This document shows, in pieces, positions 11,871 through 22,737 of a stretch of DNA of 64,000 nt (position 1 is its first letter; every line of letters begins with the position of its first letter). The notes under the pieces are model-generated. The model had not been told where the DNA came from, ran no database searches, and worked only from the letters and a program-made list of their open reading frames with translations. This stretch comes from Citrus sinensis (Eukaryota > Streptophyta > Magnoliopsida > Sapindales > Rutaceae): contig NC_068559.1 of the NCBI RefSeq assembly GCF_022201045.2, positions 372,001 to 436,000 of the forward strand, written 5' to 3'. The translations under genes were made by a program, and so were the position numbers.

Positions 11871-13012
11871 GGGCTTCTGTTTTACTCGATTTTTCAGGGG
11901 TTTCAATGATTGATTTTCATTTCTCAACTCAAACTAACTACTTTAACAAGTCACATTGTTTTGTTAATGAAAACTAACAACATTTGCAATAAAAACTCAC
12001 TTCAATTTCGAACTCAAATGATAAAATCAATAGATTAAAAGTTTAGGTTATGGTAAGAGTATAAACTAACCTTAAAAAGCTCTCCAATTGATAATTATAT
12101 CTTCAATTATGTAATGCTTGTTTGATGAAATTTGCTAATTTATTGAGAGTAATGGAGTTTGTTGAGTGATGAAGTTTGTTAAGTTGAAAAGAGAAAAGTG
12201 GTGGAAGTGCTGGAATTGAAAAGGGAAAGTGGCATGCCTTTGTAAATTTGATGAAAATGATGAGGGTAATGTAGTCCAAAAATAGGGTGTTTGGCTAGTT
12301 ATGATAGAAAAAAGTTTGAGGGGTTAAAGTTAAAAAATGCCTAATTTTTTTGGCTATTTTTGTAAATTTCCCTTGAAAATACGGGGCTTAACCCTGTTGG
12401 CAATGTCTCAGTTAATCCCAAGTTTAAAGCCACGCAATATGGGGGTGTGTTTGGAAGTCGGGGGATAAAACCTTGCTTAGAGAGTCTTGGAAATGAGCAG
12501 TTTGATGATCATCATTCCGAAGAAAGGAAAAGAAAATGTCGTACTCAATTGGTGGAATTTTCCTCTTGTTTATGGCCTCTTGCTTTGTATAACGTACGGC
12601 TATTGTTCACGCGGAACATAAATGCGTTGGGGCATTGCTAGCCTTATTCTAAGCACAACCATGGCTGTGTCAATTGCAGCCTTTTACATTCGAAAGACTT
12701 GTTATCGATTTCGGGTACCAGAAGGGTGCCCTTTAACACCCTTGTTTCATGTTGCGGTTGTTGTCTTCATTTTAATTAACTATTAAACTGCACACAAAAA
12801 AAAAAAAAAATTAAGAGCGTCCGTACTTTAAAATAATTATATATATAAATAATCTAATTATATATAATTTGATTGATTTCAAGTTTTCAATTGGTCATTC
12901 CCCATTTCAATGCACAAGACACTATAATAGAAGAAGATGAAAACATGTCAATTGAGACCAGTTATAGTCCACGGAGACTAGCAACAGTCACAAATGTTTA
13001 AGAGATGAAGCT

Positions 13013-14380
13013 TAGGGATGGCAATGGGGAGGGGAGGGGAGGGGAGGGGACCAATCTCCCCATACCCATCCCCGATATTTTGCATATGTCCCCGTCCCCT
13101 CCCCGTCCCCGTCAGAATTGCTTGAGAGAATCATCATCCCCTCCCCGAATAATAACAGGGGATCCCCGAGGGTCCCCGATCCCCGAATAACTAATAGTCT
13201 AATACATTTTTTTATTTTCGATTTTAAATTAATCATATTAAAATAAAAAATTCAGATAAAAATAAAGTTCAAAATATATCTTACATTAATATTGATCCAT
13301 TACAAAGTCACATTCAAAATATAAATTATTAAAATAATTATCTTTATCAATGACTCAATCTTCATAATCCTACAATAAAAAGAAAAAAAAATATTTTTAT
13401 ATCGGCAATAAAATAAATGAAATAAATGTAGATACTTAATTAATATTTTTAATAAAACTATTTACTTCCTGCTCGTCCTGCTCATCTGTTCTTCCTCGAG
13501 AAATGTGGCAAATTAAGAGATAGCCTCAGATTTCAAACCTAAAACAATGAAAATAATATAAGTAACGTAACTTATAAGTGCAAATATTAATAAATGTATA
13601 ATATAATTACAATGTAAAATAAACTCATACTGCTATTGTAAGCTCGTAACCAACTTTGACAGCACATTAAGGCCTCCAATGTACTTGGATAAAGTTTGTT
13701 ACCGTATGGGCTCACAACTCTACCACTGGTGCTAAAAGCTGATTCAGAAGCAACTGTTGTAATTGGAATTGCCAAAATATCTTTAGCAATTCGAGCTAAT
13801 GTAGGATACCTATTAGCATTTGTCTTCCACCAACTCAAAATATTAAAATCTTCCATCCGGGATATAACTTTCTCATCCAAATACGAATCTAATTCATCTG
13901 CAACAACTGCACAATCTCCATTGTTTCCATAATCATCAAAACCTGTCATCCATTTGGTTGCTTTCTTATAAGAATCCCCTGTAGATCTAGTAGAAGAACT
14001 ACTACCAGTATAATCAAAGCAATAAACAGTTGGTGAAAACTTCAATTAATACTCTTCAACTAATTCCCGGCAAAGGGTGACCACTTTCCCAACATACAAC
14101 TATTTTGATATTTATTATTTTTAACAATATTTATAATTTTGTTATTTCTTTATTAGTAATTTTAAAAATAAAAATAAAATTAAAAATTAAAATGGGAAAA
14201 TGGGTAGGGGATGGGGATTCCACCTCATCCCCGTCCCCTCCCCGAATAAAAAATTGGGTAAAACATTTTTCCCGTCCCCTCCCCGAATAAAAAATTAGGT
14301 ATAAAATTATCTCCGTACCCTCTCCGAATGGGGAAAATCCCCGAGGGTACCCATCCCCGTGGGAATTTTTGCCATCCCTA
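13013..14380 (-). mobile_element. hAT-family element (1368 bp) with transposase C-terminal remnant
   Basis: The ends are TAGGGATGGCAA on both sides (inverted), flanked by 8-bp duplications ATGAAGCT (13005-13012) and ACGAAGCT (14381-14388), one mismatch apart. Eight bases is the hAT signature. Subterminal regions are rich in gggga/tcccc repeats. A minus-strand frame (13587-14045) carries the hAT C-terminal dimerisation region, with RYPTLARIAKDILAIPITT, ASESAFS, GRVVSP and TLEALMCCQSWLR. The rest of the transposase is gone, so this is a deletion derivative. It sits in the coding part of the NPF pseudogene, immediately before the LVLNTIPIW block. Confidence 0.88.
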
Positions 14381-15133
14381 ACGAAGCTTGTTCTAAATAC
14401 GATCCCTATATGGGTAACTTCATTGACATTTAGAATTAGTGTAGCACAAGCATCAACATCCTCTGTTAAACAAGGTGCCACAATGAACCGAAAAGTCGGC
14501 AACAATTTCAGAATTCCACCAGCCTCCATTTACTCTCTTGGAGCCGTAGCAAATCTAGTTTTAATTATCTTCTATGACAAAGTACTAGTTCCATATCTAA
14601 AGGAAAGTTAACCGGCAACGAAAGAGGGATTAAAATTCTTCAGAGGATAGGCATTGGCATGGGGTTTTCAGTTTTGGCAATGACTGTTGCGGCCTTTGTT
14701 GAAAGCAAGGGGCTAAAAATTGTTCCCAAGGAAATTATACATGGAGGGAAAAGAGGGCCACTTTCTATGATTGTATTTTGCCTGGTTCCCCAACATTTGA
14801 TTCTAGGCTCAGAAGATGGATTCACTTTGGTTGGATTGCAAGAGTATTTTTATGCCCAAGTTCCTGCTTCAATGAGAAATTTGAGCTATTTAAACAGTTT
14901 CCTAATCATAATTGTGGATCTAATCGGAGGGAAGGGTGACAAAAACTTGGATTGGTAAGGATTTAAATGTGAGCCGTTTGCACAATTTTCTGTCCGTTGC
15001 TAGCAGCATTAAGTGGGTTGAATTTATTTGTCTATGTGTTGGTGGCAAGGAAATATACTTAGAAAATGTGCTAAGTGTTGTTGAAGCTGATTACAAAATT
15101 AAGAGTAGCGATGCGGTGGATGTGATGCCTTGA

Positions 15134-15840
15134 AATTTTGTCTGTATTTTTATTTGTGAATGATGAAATATATAAGTAGTTTTTTTTTTCATTTATTTGT
15201 TTAGATGAAGTTTAAAGTACATCCCTTGAGTCAAAAAAGATACGCGCGCGCACACACACTTAAATGAATATATATACACTTGAATCACGAGATTGATTTA
15301 AAACTGACTTTAATTCCAATATTATGACAATAGACATTGAGCTCTATAGCTTAATGATAAAGAACTCACTCACTTAATGACGGAATGATTTTGATGTTCC
15401 CAACACTTTCGTGATTGTAAACTATCTAGTTATAATTAAAAAAAAAATCCTAGAGAAAATTACCATGACAGTCGGATGTTTGGAAGATTCAAAATATTAA
15501 ACCCAAACTCAAGCTATAAGTTAATGTGCAATATAATGGGAAATTATCTTTCATGTTCAAGTTCTCTTGTATGTATCCGTAAGAAAGATGTATTTTAAAA
15601 TATTTATAGTATTTCCACAACTTGTCAAATAACTAAATAACATTTTTAAAAAATCCAAGTGCAATGTGCTTATGGTGTATGCTAAGGCGGATGTGACTAG
15701 ATTTGAGGTTGAAACACTCTCCCCTGCAAACATTTGTGTAGTAAACAAGATTGTGATTAAAATACCCTTCAAGTTCAACATCTCCTCTCACCCCCCACTC
15801 TCGCGCTCTGTCTCTGAAACTTAAGTCAAGAGCTTCATTC
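15134..15840. other. Intergenic; probable promoter of the BEL1-like gene
   Basis: Follows the NPF pseudogene end. It contains a (CG)(CA) microsatellite near 15244-15258 and AT-rich DNA. A pyrimidine-rich stretch (ctcccctg..tctcgcgctctgtctc) at 15718-15813 looks like the 5' leader of the homeodomain gene. No other gene is seen. Confidence 0.45.
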
Positions 15841-18659
15841 ATGGCAGAAAATCTCAAACCCTACAATGCGCCACAACAAAACAGAAGAAACAAGCGTAGA
15901 TTCACCACCACCACTCAAACCAACCAACAAGAACAACCACAACCCACATCACATATCTTCCAAACAAACTTAACATCGTTTCTTCAACTAAACCCACCAA
16001 CAAAACCACCTCCTGCTTCTTCTTCTTCTTCGTCGTTACAGTCTCTTCACCAGACTAATTTTTACACACCCTTTGACCCATTTCCGCTAAACATGCATGC
16101 ACAAGCGCAACACTATTATTCAGGCTTTGCAGATTCTTTGAAGCTGCAGAAAAGTGAAGTGAGAAGCTCAGTTCCTTGGGGTCCCTTTACCGGCTATGCT
16201 TCCATATTAAAACGTTCAAGGTTTCTAAAACCTGCTCAGCGGATTCTAGACGAGTTTTGTGGCACCCTTTATTTTGATTCATCAGGGTCTCAAGTTGATA
16301 GCTTTTGTGAAAATCCAGTTGTTAGAGATTTCATTGCTTTTAGTGACAGAATTGAACGTTCATGGAAGACTTCTAAGCTTGTTTTGATGTTGGAAGAGGT
16401 AAGTATTTGTAAACGTTCTCCTGATTTTTCTTTAAATTCTGTTTGGTCAATAAGAAAATGATGGGAAATTGACCCAAAATGTTTCTTTTCTTTTTATTCT
16501 TTTAATGATGACATGATATTGTATATTGAAACAGTCAATATTTTGTGTTTTAATAGACTAGGTCATTTATTAAAACCTTCATTCGTGTGTGTGTGTGTGT
16601 GTGTTAGTATTCCTTTTCAAAAAAAAAAATAATAATTCTTTCAAAATGAATTGAAAATAAATGAAACTGATTTATTTTTCTTGTTTTAATGATGACATGA
16701 TATTGTATATCAAAATAGTGAATACTTTATGTTTTTATAGACTAGGTCATTCACCAAAGCTTCACATGTGCGTGTGTGTGTGGATATAGAATTCAAGTAA
16801 TAATTATTCTCAAAAAAAAAATAAAAAAATTCAATTAATTCTTTCAAAATGAATTGAAAATGAATGAAACCGATGATTTGATTGTTCTGTCAAAGACCAG
16901 TATCTTGGGATAAGATATCTGATTTTTTTTAGCAGGGAGCATGACCAAAAGGTGTCTTGTCTTATCATATTAAATCATTCTACTGTTCCTTTTTTGTTCT
17001 GTTTTATTTTATTTGTTTGTATTTATTATTTTTCTTTAATTTTCCTTACCCGCTTCACTGTTCACTCCTAGTAGCCTTGGTAGTTTGTGCTTCTGCCAGT
17101 ACGTTTTTGAAAACTGCTTTTAGGTGTTGCCTAGAAATCAATTTAACTTGTTCCATTACAAAAATGCATATATGCCCTCTTTCCTACAGAGTGAACCTCA
17201 GTTGATACTGGTCCAATGATTAGTTAATAAGGTAATATTTTTCATTATGTTGTATTAAGAAATGCTACTTTACCTAGAACATGGATGTCCAAAATGGCCG
17301 AAACTATGGAAGGACCAAATTAAAATGCTTCGTTTTTTTATTGCAAATCGATTTTAATAACTCTCTTAAAAAGTGAGGTGGAATTTTACTTTAATGTATG
17401 CTTTTGTTGCAAGTTAAACACTTGGCATTTCATTCTTTTTATAGTTTCAGGCATTGAGGCATCATATGTTTCGAGCAAACTTGCATGGCATGAGTTACAA
17501 TTACTGGCCCTAAAGGTAATTCGGGCTCCATTGAGAATATCTGTGATCATTGCATTTGATTTCTATCAGGTATACTGGAAATACAAACTATATTGCCAAC
17601 AAATGCAATCAGTAGTTGCATCATTTGAAACTGTTGCTGGCCTTGGACACGCTGCCCCTTACATATCTTTTGCATTCAAGGCCATATCTAAGCACTTTTG
17701 TTGCTTGAAGAATGCCATATTGGACCAAATTCATGTCTCAGGCAGCAAGACTGTTAGTGATAAAAATGCTAACAATGACACCACGGAACCAGGCTGCAGT
17801 AGCCACAAGCCAGTGCAAAAATTAGGCTTTCTTCGGCCTCCTCACTGGCGGTCTCAAAGGGCACTTCCAGATCATGCAGTAGCTGTGCTTAAAACGTGGC
17901 TCTACGAAAACTTTCTACACCCGTAAGATTTATCATTTTTATTTTTATTAGAATTTATTCAGTGCAGTACCCTAATACCTAGATGTTATATAATTGGTGT
18001 TTGTTCATTTCAGATATCCTACCGATTCAGACAAGCAAATATTGGCTAAACAGACAGGTCTATCAAAGAATCAGGTGAGCAAATGTTGATTCCTCAATTA
18101 CCATTATTGTTCGCAGAGCCATAAATGAAAACTTTGTATTATATTGTTTTTCGTTATTCAATATGTATCACTGATGTCAATTTGTGGACAGGTTTCGAAT
18201 TGGTTCATCAATGCAAGAGTAAGACTGTGGAAGCCGATGGTGGAAGAAGTACACATGCTTGAAATTGGGCAAACTCAAACCACAGCAGAAGCTACAAATT
18301 CCAACTTTGGCGTGCCATCTGATCACTTAAACACACTCTTCCCAGAGAAACTTTACCAGGCAACACAAATCCTACAAGCTGAACATGTCCCAACTAAACA
18401 CTGCAGAAACAAACGTGCCCAGGCGCCCGAGCAGAATGAGGAGCAGAAGAATGCATGTTTGAGTAATTTGCCAAGTGATCAGCACATTGGTTTTAGCGGA
18501 AGCAGTGGCGTGACTTTAGCTTTGGCTCTCAACCAGAACGATGGAAATGATCTCTCAAGGCCCTTTCCTGTAAGCATACCTCGCCAATTCGACCTGGAAA
18601 TGGCAGCTGAAGCAGATACGGAAATTGCTTGTGAACCACAAAATAAGCATCTTGGATAA
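15841..18659 (+). CDS. BEL1-like homeodomain (TALE) transcription factor
   Basis: Four exons: 15841-16398, 17570-17922, 18014-18074 and 18192-18659, giving 479 residues. The 61-bp third exon is the conserved exon inside the BEL1-class homeobox. The N-terminus is rich in Gln, Thr and Ser. The SKY box of the POX domain is at about 118-140 ([20 protein letters not shown]). The BELL part of POX begins at exon 2 ([20 protein letters not shown]). The TALE homeodomain (about 279-341) has the three-residue extension ([10 protein letters not shown]) and [14 protein letters not shown]-terminal ALALNQND stretch resembles the ZIBEL motif. Family knowledge: these act in the nucleus as heterodimers with KNOX proteins in meristem and organ patterning. 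SKY-box KRSRF differs slightly from the usual KGSRF. I cannot assign the exact paralogue. Intron 1 contains a local duplication. Confidence 0.93.
16499..16873. repeat. Local tandem duplication with (GT)n in intron 1 of the BEL1-like gene
   Basis: Two diverged copies of about 180 bp, 16499-16676 and 16684-16873. Each contains ttttaatgatgacatgat, agactaggtcatt, a GT-repeat and ctttcaaaatgaattgaaaa. Both lie wholly inside the intron and do not touch splice sites. Confidence 0.75.
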
Positions 18660-19251
18660 GGATTTTAAAGAGCACCTAATGCCTTAAGTTTGTTGGCTGA
18701 CAGTTTCCTTCAGTGTGCTAGTTTTGTTTAAGAAACAGGAATTTACCACATTTTATTGGAATTTTTGGTTAATGTAATTGAAAAATGTTCTTGTTATCGC
18801 TAGTACCCATTAATGACTTAGAACTGGCTATCTGTCTGTGCAATCTATTTTCAACTGAAGAAAAAAAAAACAAAAAAACTTAACAAACTTTCTGATGATT
18901 AATTTGTTTCTGGAATATATTGAACTATTGAATTGAAACCGATAACTTTTTCTTTTTACTTTGACAAGAAAGTGATGATCCTAGTTTGAAATTAGAATTC
19001 CATTGCTTATCTTAAAAGAAAGGAAGAAGCATCATGCCTTTGCTTGTGATTCAATAAAAGGGCAAATGTGTCAGGTTCATTATCTTTTAATTACATATTA
19101 TTGAATGTTTTACTGATATTGCAATTAAAAATTTGTTAACCAACAACCGGCCTTGTGTAATTTAAGCTAAATATTTTTCTTTCATAAACGTCCGGCATGA
19201 GGAAAACTCTTTTATATATTTGTTGTGGGTGGTTATCACTTATCATTTATT
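18660..19251. other. 3' flank of the BEL1-like gene
   Basis: Contains the 3' untranslated region and spacer up to the next transposon. No gene is seen; the tract is AT-rich with a poly-A run near 18860. Confidence 0.45.
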
Positions 19252-19261
19252 TTAAAAAAAA

Positions 19262-21234
19262 AGATAATTTTTAAAAACCTCCCTGAGGTTCGAAGCTGTT
19301 GCAAGTAGATGGCCAAAATCGTTTTATTTGTAAAAGACCCCCTACGATTTTGTTCCGTTTGGTTGCCGTTTGGCTAGTTAGGGGCGTTATTGACATTTTG
19401 CAAAACACAGAGGAAGTCGTCCGACGGACTCGCTGCAATCGTTGACCATTTTCAAGTAGCGGATAAAAGTAATATCCGCAGCTTCTTCCCTTTGTCTAGA
19501 CCCCCAAACTCTCAATGGCTGGTGTTCTGAACTACACTAGTGAAAATGGTTGCTCCTGCTACCTCGACCAACTTCATGGGGATGAAGCCGCAGTTGCTTG
19601 TGGAAGCATAGAAGGCTACTGGCTCTGTTCAGTTCTACGAGACAGCGTTTGGTGCTGTGGAGATCAGCCGCAACATGGATTTGCCTGGTCTTGGATGGTT
19701 GGTGCCTAGTGAAATCTTCCCTCTCGAAATAAGATCAGCGGCACAGAGTGTGAATGTTTCTGTCAACATGTTGTTCACATTCTTGGTTGCGCAAGTGTTC
19801 TTGAACATGCTGTGCCACCTCAAGTTTGGCTTGTTCCTTTTCTTCGCGTTCTTCGTGCTGGTGATGTCATTCTTCATCTACTTCTTCTTGCCGGAGACCA
19901 AGGGAATTCCGATTTGGTTTTTTTTTTCAACAATGAGTTGCGAATTACAACTAAATTTCAAAGAAGTGCCAAGAACATAAGAGCAGTTTTCAACTATATT
20001 CATTATAATGGGATTCCTCTAGAGTGCAAGGAAGATTGTTTAAATTCAACCATAATGAATAGAAAACACAAATTTATTAAAACTTCAACAATAAGACATC
20101 AAAATCAACAAAAAAACTGACAGCCAATTTCAGCAACTTCTCTTTGTACCATGTTATCTAACATGAATACAAGAATGAACTACAATCATGATTCCCGAGT
20201 AGAATTTCTACACAATAATAGTTTTCTTTTTTTCCGAGAATATTAATAATTAATCCTAGCGAGCTCTGTATTATTTTCGAACTCGGCCAGATGCCCTCAG
20301 TTTCATTTTTAAGTTTTTCCTTTTTTAAATATGACTCGTTAGTTTGCATAATTAATTCAAAGGAAAGAATGAATGTTCGATTAAACTATGAACAAGTTTT
20401 GCACAGAATAATAGTATAACTCTAACTATGACCGTGAAGTGTGAAAAATCAAATAATCTTTACTGCTACTTTTGCAACCACAATAAATATGAAATCGTCA
20501 TTCATTAATGGAATTTTATTTACGGCATTTAAACATGTTATAAGTAACGGAATTTTTACGCCTAAGGGAAGTTTTTTCCATAAATGATATGAGAATGACG
20601 GATTGATTTTCATTACAGACGTTTACTTTTTTAATTATTCCGCGGAGAAAACTAAAGTTTACCTGTGATTCTCATTTCTCAAATTCATTGTCACGATAAT
20701 AACTTACAGTTGCTGCAATATTGCACGAAGATTCCTGGAAGTTGCATGCAGTTCAAATAATTTTCATTTGTACAAAAACCGTCCAGAATTTTCAAACCCA
20801 AAAGATGCTTATAATTTTTTTTGTTTCCCCTATAACCCACCCATCAAAAACTTTTTTCATTTATTGTAACTTTGCAATTTCCTTGGAAGATACTTGGAAC
20901 TGCCAATATCTTCTAATTATTGTTTTAAAAATAATCTCAGTTGCATGCCCAATTAACAAATCAGTAGTTGGTGTTGGTTCTTTATGTTGCACGCGCAATA
21001 CCAGTTGAAGAAGATGCGGATATTACTTTTATCCGCTACTTGAAAATGGTCAACGATTGCAGCGAGTCCGTCGGACGACTTCCTCTGTGTTTTGCAAAAT
21101 GTCAATAACGCCCCTAACTAGCCAAACGTCAACCAAACGGAACAAAAACGTAGGGGGTCTTTTACAAATAAAATAATTTTGACCATTTACTTACAACAGC
21201 CTCGAATCTCAGGGGAAATTTTTAAAAATTACCC
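19262..21234. mobile_element. Pack-MULE-like element (about 1970 bp) carrying a sugar transporter fragment
   Basis: Inverted repeats of about 220 bp bound the element. The left has ataatttttaaaaacctccc, then gctgttgcaagtagatgg, agaccccctacg, and a long block ending ggataaaagtaatatccgc. The right is its complement from gcggatattacttttatcc to the end. Flanks are TTAAAAAAAA (19252-19261 and 21235-21244), consistent with a 10-bp target duplication, though low complexity weakens this. The interior holds a hexose transporter (STP) fragment at 19660-19915 and AT-rich DNA of unknown origin to about 21000. No transposase is present. The outermost bases match the smaller element at 50679-51292. Confidence 0.82.
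19660..19915 (+). pseudogene. Captured C-terminal fragment of an STP-type hexose transporter
   Basis: The frame gives [19 protein letters not shown], then [32 protein letters not shown] and the characteristic PETKGIPI. These correspond to the last membrane segments of STP/hexose carriers, including the PETKG motif. The segment just before it reads FAWSW in another frame, where a functional STP has FAWSWGPLGW, so a few bases are missing. The rest of the 12-helix protein is absent. It lies wholly within a MULE, so it is best read as captured host sequence, not a local gene. Confidence 0.82.
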
Positions 21235-21244
21235 TTAAAAAAAA

Positions 21245-22737
21245 ATATGTGAGATTAATTGTAAATTTAAAATAGTCGGTTTATCGTCGCTCCTCGGGAG
21301 AATAATTGTGACCATTAAAAGTATATAATTCTTTAAGAAAATAAAAAGTATTGCAATTATCAAATTCCACGGAATTTTTCTAATAAAAATCACACAAAAC
21401 GACGGTCAAAAACACTGCATGCTACGTGGCGTCATCACAGTGGACAGCTTCAAACACCTCATCCGCGTGGCCCGCCCACATGTTATTTACTTTCATTGAA
21501 GCTAACGCAGTTGTTGGATGACGCGACTGCTTAAACTCTACTTCGAAGAAGAATATTCGAACTAAATCTTTGGACAATTAAACACCCAACTCCTGTTCGT
21601 ATTGTAACTCAAAAATTCCTCCACTCTTGGCCCAAAACGTCATTACCTTTTCTCCCTCATGTACTTTTTCGGAAAAGACCCAATATTTACTTCAATTTAC
21701 AAAATATTCTAAGTTACACTAATATGAAAATATTATGGGACAATAGACTGTGAAGAATTATAAATGAATTTATAAAATGAATTTTAATTATGTAAATTAA
21801 AAAAATTTATTCCTCGATAAGATTGGAATATTAAATTCTTCCTCTTCTAATTTAGTTTAAACTCGTCACAACTATGAACACTTTTTATTGAAAGGTAAGA
21901 CTCTATCTTTTTTTTAGTAACTATTTTTGTTTAGAGAAGATCTAATAGTTTGGACTGCTCCTCTTAGTAAAGATTCTTTAATTAGAAGTATCAAAATCTA
22001 ATGATATATAATCTCGAATAAAAAAAAAGTGAACAATAATATCATTAAGTACAATACAAACCGAATAGTATTCGTCTATTACAGTCAATATGTATCTATT
22101 GTAGTCAACAACATTATCAAATTATAATCTATCACGATCAACACATTATCTATTGATGGGTACAATATATTGATAATTAACACTATCTTACTTAAGAGTA
22201 TAAATTTTTTAAAATGGTCATTTTTGCAATAAAATTAAGTCTTGGTGCAAATTAAATTTGATTTGGTAAATTGCCCAATTATGTTACTTTTGCTAATGTT
22301 ATGGTACCACCTATCGCAGAGAATCTCTAAAGTCGGTTTGTTGAGTGTTAGGATGACGCAAACCCTAACTTAAAGCCTCGACACCTAAAAGATCAAATTC
22401 CAACCGCACCGTTTTGGACCGAACGCTGTCGTTTAAACGAACCGACTTTTCTCTACCTGTGTTTAAAGTAGGCAGGTAAAAGAAGAAATATAGACCTGAA
22501 ACCTTTAAACAAAAGGAAGGAACGTTGTTGATTTATTGGCTAAATTTTCGAAAAAGTTCAAATTTTTTACTCTGTCATTAGCGTTTCCAGAAATGGGTTT
22601 GTGATTTTTTACTCGTTTGTTTGCTTCTTTTGTCGCAAATACGATTACTTTGATCTTTCTTCATTGCAAAGGAATCGTTTTTATTTACATTTTGAATAAA
22701 AAACGCAGAGCTTGAGGGTTTTTGACTTACATTAGGG
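21245..22737. other. Intergenic; promoter side of the mitochondrial carrier gene
   Basis: No gene is seen. AT-rich with short runs. A GC-richer patch at 21410-21480 includes tacgtggcgtcatcac, a pair of ACGT-type motifs of the kind bound by plant bZIP factors. A pyrimidine-rich region precedes the ATG at 22738. Confidence 0.4.

Larger units (their letters stand above)
8520..12372. mobile_element. Large Mutator-like element (3853 bp) with convergent gene remnants
   Basis: The ends match as inverted repeats of about 85 bp: left GGGAAATTTACAAAACAAGC, right (reversed) GGGAAATTTACAAAAATAGC. They lie between perfect 9-bp duplications TTGAAAATA (8511-8519 and 12373-12381). Inside are a plus-strand DUF1985-type gene (9458-10670) and a minus-strand mudrA-type transposase start (10695-11425), meeting tail to tail. 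Subterminal arrays lie at both ends: a CpG-rich stretch at about 8940-9375 and a gtgagacagg/cctgtctcac array at 11625-11870. Both genes stop at the centre, so the element has lost the catalytic core of the transposase and the protease part of the Ulp1-type gene. MULEs carrying Ulp1-like genes (Kaonashi type) are known in plants. It lies in an intron of the NPF pseudogene. Confidence 0.9.
8222..15133 (+). pseudogene. NRT1/PTR (NPF) transporter pseudogene split by two transposons
   Basis: Fragments in order match an NPF proton-coupled nitrate/peptide transporter. At 8222-8441 is AIEFSKMLSFFAIVTNLITY..NVNYWSGVTTL. At about 12465-12780 come the ESLGNEQFDD..HSEER region, NWWNF in a shifted frame, and YRFRVPEG.PLTP. 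At 14387-15133 come LVLNTIPIWVTSL, GATMNRKVGNN, PPASIYSLGAV, VPKEIIHGGKRGPLS and a C-terminus ending DAVDVMP. There are frameshifts near 12530, in-frame stops near 14610, a frame change near 14940, and loss of a membrane segment before SFLIIIVD. A MULE (8520-12372) sits in the intron after the first fragment and a hAT element (13013-14380) interrupts the coding part. The wording resembles clade NPF5, but clade assignment needs a tree. The gene cannot make a transporter. Confidence 0.88.

Noticed and set aside
17440-17515. Possible extra exon of the BEL1-like gene ([15 protein letters not shown])
   Set aside because: Exon 1 joined directly to 17570 keeps phase and the family's sequence; this stretch does not match the POX domain.
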